Source: Brachionus plicatilis (taxonomy: Eukaryota; Rotifera; Eurotatoria; Ploima; Brachionidae). Taken from it: a DNA stretch of 35,380 nt. Position numbers and translations under genes: made by a program. The notes under the pieces are model-generated. The model was not told the DNA's origin, did not search any database, and saw only the letters and a program-made list of their open reading frames with translations. Below, one piece after another: positions 30,631 through 35,380 of the stretch. How positions within the stretch are numbered: position 1 is the first letter of the stretch; the number at the start of each line of letters is the position of its first letter. The stretch covers positions 58,605 through 93,984 of the forward strand of contig QEOQ01000267.1 in NCBI GenBank assembly GCA_010279815.1, given 5' to 3'.

Positions 30631-32253
30631 TTGTTCAATAAATTATTAAAACAAAGAAATTAAAACAATAAATTAATAATTATTGACAGTTTATTGATAA
30701 TATTGATAATAAACTGTCTATAATTAAATTTTAAATAAATTCATTATCAATCTATACTGCAAAATAAGCTTTCCTCTCATAATTCTTTCTTCAAGTTGAT
30801 CTAACTTTTTTAATTTAATCTTTAATTTTTGACTACATTTCTTGGCCACATTTTCGTTTTAGTTCTGTTTTTTATTTTAAGAATGAATTTGTAATCAATA
30901 AATCAATATGTTTGAGCAAAAATTTAGAATTGTACAAGATTATGTCCACAATTTTGGAAAATTTTTTTTTATTTTTATGAAAAAAATTTAATTATTTTAG
31001 ATTGGTAAAAAAATTATCTGAGCTAAATTATTTGAAATTTTCTTCTTTCTTCTAGGGTCTCAATGAAAATACTAAGCAATATTACATTTTCGTGATTAAT
31101 TTAGCTAAAATTAAAAGTAAATATTTACCCAGTTAAAAATGTCGATGCAATAATACATCATATCTCAAGTATAAATTTAACTAGATTAATTTAGAATGCA
31201 TTTAGAGTAAGAAATCTAATATTTCTCAATAGGCTTGTCATTTATTTGAAAGTAAGGTTAAGATAATTAAAAATTAAGCGAAATTAATCAATTAAAGTTA
31301 ATTTAAACTATTCAGAAATTTAAAAATTTTAACTTTTTTTAAATTGATCAAAATTTGAATTTTTACTCACTGACATTATGATCTACATTTTATTATTATT
31401 TTATTATATTGCATTTAACATTTAAATGGAAATTATGCAAAATTAGTTTTTTTATTTAGTTTATCGAGCATAGTTTTTTTTGTTGTTATTGGGCAAATTA
31501 TATATACGCCAAAATTAAAAATAAATATTTACTCTTTTTGAGTTGCTTAACTCAAAAATTTTCTAAAAGCGAACATTTTATCTTCAGCACTGAATTACTT
31601 GTTGTTTTACTTAATAATCAAGTTTACAAAAGTAAATCATTTACATTTTTGCCATTTATATTTCTAACAAAAATGTCACTCTAGTAACTGCACGACTCTG
31701 GTTTTACAAATAACTTAAAATAAATGTTGAAAATAACCGTAGGTATAAGAGCTAATATAGATAGGTAGTATAAAAAATTATATGACCCTATGATTATTTT
31801 TATTTCTAATTTGCCTGCTTCTTTTATAGTATACAAAAGGATATATTTCAGCCAGATATTTTTCTATCAAATCATATAGTGCTTGTTGATATCACCATCA
31901 TTTCAAAATTTACCATCCAAGTATTGAAGGTTCTCTTCTTGATTTGTTCAGATGTTCTCAAAAATAAAAATATTCAAATATTTTGGATATTTTGATTTAT
32001 TGAGTTTCAATTTAAAAAATTTAAGATTTTTTTTGATAAAATTTAAATGACCAAAAAAATCTTAAAAAAAATTTAAAGAACATTAATAAAAACCAAATAA
32101 TTATTATTAATTACAATAATTGTGAAATCGAAATCATTAGAAATTTTTTTTATCATTTCTTTAGTTTTTTTGACAACTTCTTTGTAGTTTTTGATAATTT
32201 AACTTGTTGTATTTTTTAAAATGAATTTAGAATAAAAAGACGATTTCAAAAAA
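30631..32253. other. Intergenic, AT-rich
   Basis: No gene seen. A near-palindrome at 30682-30721 (TATTGACAGTTTATTGATAA with TTGATAATAAACTGTCTATA) is the only local structure noted. The right end should hold the promoter of the membrane-protein gene, but no TATA box or other motif stands out. Confidence 0.5.
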
Positions 32254-34741
32254 ATGCTTTTTGAAAATTTCAATCCAATATTGGAGACTATCATTCTTAG
32301 TATTGGACCTTTGGGAGCTATACTAGCAGCAAGAAACGGATACCGAGCATGGTTGAAATATGAAATAGTGGTTTCGTCACTATTTGGCATAGTTCTCTTG
32401 TTCAAACCGGACAGCATGCTTTTACCTTTGGTATTTCATTGTTATAATTACTGTAAAATTTCTTCAAGATGTTACAATCTCAATTACAAAATTTTTAATC
32501 TTGATCCAATATTTACGTTAGTTAAAGTTCTGGTTATATAAATGGCTAAAGTTATAAATATATATGAGCCATTTGATTGAAAATAGGTTTTCTATTTAAA
32601 CTCGTTTTTTTTTTCTTTTTTTAAATCATTTAAAATTAACTAAAATTATTTTTTTATTCAATTTGAGTTTCAAACGTTTATTGATTAAAAATTATTGATT
32701 TGAGAATTAAATCTAATTGTACAATAATTGTTATTAAAATATAAAGTAAGAATTGTCAGACATATAGTAAATTGTTACAAAAATATAAATTTATAAATAT
32801 AATATAATTTATTAATGTAAAACTATTAAATAAAAAAAAAGAAAAATAATGGCGGAAGGAGTTCTATTACTCAGAGCCATTTAAATTTTGAAATAAACTA
32901 AAAAAAATATATATGTATGGGCCAAAAATAGTTAATTTTTTTTTTTTGTTTTTAACATTTTAGTCTTAATAGTTACTGAACTCTTAATAGTTACAAGACG
33001 ACCCTAGTTCTTAAATTATTTTTTCAGGTCTTTTTTATTATGGTATTTTTAAACAGACTTTTTTCAGCATTAAGTGTTTTTTTATTAATGAGAGATTTCC
33101 AAAAAAGATTTTATAGTCCTTAATTCGTCTTGTTTTAACGATTATGTCTATCACAAAATCAACAAGTTTTTATTAGAACATTTTCGGCTGATTTAAAAAA
33201 ATTGCTATTGAAAAAAATGATGACTGATCAAATCACTTAGTTAAAAATATTTTTTTTTTACTAAAAATAAATTAATTTTTTAAAAAATTTAATGAAATTA
33301 TTATTTAAAATAGGAATATACCTATTTTTTAGATTTTTGTTTTTATATTCCTTACCAAATTTTTAAGAAAATTCGATTTAATTAATTAACGAAAATTTTA
33401 TTAAATCATAATTAAAATAAATAAATTATCATTTTCTTTTAACAAGAAATAAAACATTATTTGTCATTTTTTAGTTTTAGGATAAAATTATTAATTTAAC
33501 GTAAAAAAACGTCAATTAAAGAAATTCCCAGACAATTATAATTCGATGGGTAACAAAAAAAAAATTAAATTCAGGATGAAAAATACAATTCTCATCAAAA
33601 ATTTTAAAAAAATTAAAATTTCGAATTGTATATCCTATTGTCAAATAAATAAATTTTAAAAAATTAAATTATTTTTTTAAATAAAACGTTTATTAATCAT
33701 CGGAAATCTAACTTTATTTAAAAATATTATTAATTTAAATAGCACTATCACAATTGAGAGATTTTCAATTTTAAGTGATCTGAAGGTTTGTTATTTGAAA
33801 TGGAATGGAAGAAATTTTACTTTTCATATTGATAAAATTTAATTATTTATTTTTTCTAGCTGAATTCAACTGAATTTACCAATTACCATTGGTTTTTGGC
33901 AAATTTGCACGGAGTTTTTCTTATATGGTCACCATTCTATGCTTTTACATTTTTGAATTCAAAAGATGAGTCAATTTTTTATGGCCACTTTTGGTCTCGT
34001 CTTGTTTGCCATGCACTTACATTTATTGACAACATCTATGTCTATTCTCTGCACACACACTGGAATTATAGGGTACAAAAAATGCCAAATATTTATCTAA
34101 ACAAAAAACTTAATTTTATCTTCAAGATTTTGATCGTGTCAGCTGTTTTCTGTGTTTTAGAAGTAGTTGTAAATTTTTATTATATATTTACAACCAAGCA
34201 ACCTAAAAGACCCAGTTCGTCAGAATTTGAGACTGTGGACTATGTGGCAAGATTAGATGCGTTGATTTTGGTCTTAAGTGGAGTTTTTTTGTTCGCTTTT
34301 CCTGACTTATTTATGGCAAGCTTTTTTGCCAATTAATTTTAATTATTTTTAATTAAATTAAATTATCTAAAGTATGATTTGCAACAATCAAATGAAAGTT
34401 ATAGAAGCATTTGCCGTGCATCCGGTGGATTTTTGTTGTCAATGAGTTATGAGTCTTTTTGTGCAGTAGACTTCAAATTCTCATCGGACAAAAAAAACCT
34501 AATGAAATCTAGACTGATTGTAAAATCTTTCATAATTTTTGATTAAAAAAAAATTAGTTAATTTTGTATTTTTTTAAAGGGAAATCTATTAGAGCTGTGT
34601 GTAATATTAAGTGGTGGAATTTTTGGTTTAATTGGTTTCAAGTCATTTTTTGTCTATTTATGCGGCAATTTATTTTATGAAGCTATTCTTTTTTATGGAT
34701 ACAATAGCGTGAAAGAAGAGCCCGAGAGTAAATCTGAATAA
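32254..34741 (+). CDS. Multi-pass membrane protein with two similar halves
   Basis: Four exons are inferred: 32254-32430, 33860-34315, 34373-34519 and 34580-34741, all joined in phase 0, giving 313 residues. The introns are 1429, 57 and 60 nt. The second (34316-34372) starts GCAAGC, so it would be a GC-AG intron; reading on instead gives a stop after four codons and loses the third exon. Seen: about eight hydrophobic segments. The first half has VLLFKPDSMLLPL followed by a Ser/Thr-Glu loop, HGVFLIWSPFYAF and SRLVCHALTF. The second half repeats the pattern with VFLFAFPDLFM, a Ser-Glu loop, SGGFLLSMSYESF and SRLIGNLLEL. Two four-helix modules in tandem are therefore likely. The C-terminus is short and acidic (EEPESKSE). 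AATAAA overlaps the stop. I do not recognise the family and assign no function. Confidence 0.72.
32431..33859 (+). other. First intron of the membrane-protein gene
   Basis: Donor GTATTT after TTG, acceptor TTTTTCTAG. AT-rich throughout, with no recognisable element or nested gene. Its size (1.4 kb) contrasts with the 57 and 60-nt introns of the same gene. Confidence 0.65.
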
Positions 34742-35380
34742 AATAAAACTGCTTAGTTCAATTTTTAAACAAATAGAAATTTTTATTAAAGAATTTGACA
34801 AAACTTAATTTTAAAGATATTTTTTAAATAAATCAAAAGCTTATTTTATGACTTTTTTTATCTATTATGAAAATTGTTTATCGTTGTTATGGCAATATTT
34901 TTTCGGATTCCTTGAAAAGATTCTTAGTATGATCTTATAAGACCTTCCAAGACTAAAAGTCTTTTCAAGATAATGGAATCGTTTTTTGGAAATTACAAGA
35001 AATAACTTATTCTATAAACAATAAATATTCTAACAATGTCTTAAAAATATTTTGCATAGCATTCTTAATAAAATTCCTAGATTATCTTTATCATCTATTA
35101 AAAAATATTTCAAAAGTATTTTTATCTAGCACTGAAATTTAAAATTAAATTTAAAAATGGGTCTACCTTTTAAATGAAAAAAAATTTTTGTGTTCAAAAT
35201 TTTTTCACTATTTTTTAAAATTTGTGCTGAGAAGATAAAATTTTGTGTTAAAAAGTTTTTTTCTTTTTTTGAAAAATTTGTGATGAGAAGATTTAATTTT
35301 GTGACGATCAGTTTAAATTTGTGTTGAAAAGTTTTTTTATTGTGTTGAAATAATAATCCCTTTAAAAATGAATTTCAAAT
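34742..35380. other. 3' flank with hairpin and tandem repeat
   Basis: Bases 34910-34980 can form an imperfect hairpin (TTGAAAAGA with TCTTTTCAA, outer GGATTCC with GGAATCG). From about 35185 to 35350 a degenerate tandem unit of about 58-60 bp recurs (TTTGTG.TGAGAAGAT, then AATTTTGTG, then AAAAGTTTTTTT). No gene. Confidence 0.55.

Overview
The window looks like nuclear DNA of a small invertebrate, most likely a rotifer and perhaps a monogonont such as Brachionus. Seen directly: very AT-rich intergenic DNA, multi-exon genes with GT-AG introns of about 50-60 nt, AATAAA signals at some gene ends, and metazoan families (a DEG/ENaC channel, a GT10 fucosyltransferase, a MAM protein, a PAN+LamG secreted protein, WD40 repeats). 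The LamG protein resembles LamG-like proteins I associate with rotifers. The phylum is an inference, the exact genus a guess.

Layout. 1-3.8 kb: an eroded acidic ORF, a deleted mariner (840-1750) and a WD40 C-terminal fragment (2226-2813), the last two lying between inverted repeat arms (203-420 and 3549-3765). 4.07-5.18 kb: a foldback element with hAT-type termini and a perfect 8-bp target duplication. 5.8-10 kb: a three-exon DEG/ENaC channel gene whose 2.5-kb intron carries a perfect 38-bp palindrome. 11.4-12.8 kb: a single-exon alpha-1,3-fucosyltransferase. 13-15.6 kb: gene-free, repeat-rich DNA. 15.6-16.7 kb, minus strand: a three-exon secreted PAN+LamG gene. 18.3-22.2 kb: two inverted copies of one repeat, one split by a Tigger/pogo transposon and the other by a piggyBac remnant; an uninterrupted copy lies at 30.4-30.6 kb. 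22.4-25.9 kb: a second mariner split by a 2.5-kb insertion bounded by a perfect 65-bp direct repeat. 26.5-28.4 kb: a single-exon three-MAM-domain surface protein. 28.4-32.2 kb: gene-free with palindromic repeats. 32.25-34.74 kb: a four-exon gene for a multi-pass membrane protein that looks internally duplicated and uses a probable GC-AG intron.

The host genes are unrelated single genes and do not form a pathway. Several encode secretory-pathway or cell-surface products (channel, Golgi glycosyltransferase, two secreted or anchored adhesion-type proteins, a polytopic protein). The most structured DNA is the transposon content: at least four cut-and-paste superfamilies (mariner, pogo/Tigger, hAT, piggyBac), every copy damaged or non-autonomous and several nested. 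I found no previously undescribed defence or metabolic system. The best leads are the hAT foldback whose arms are packed with AAACGG-type motifs, the mariner lineage that spread without its first catalytic Asp, a sequence block shared upstream of two host genes, and the duplicated membrane protein. Exon joins were made by eye from reading frame, splice sites and family match. Identity and motif statements are visual, with no database search.
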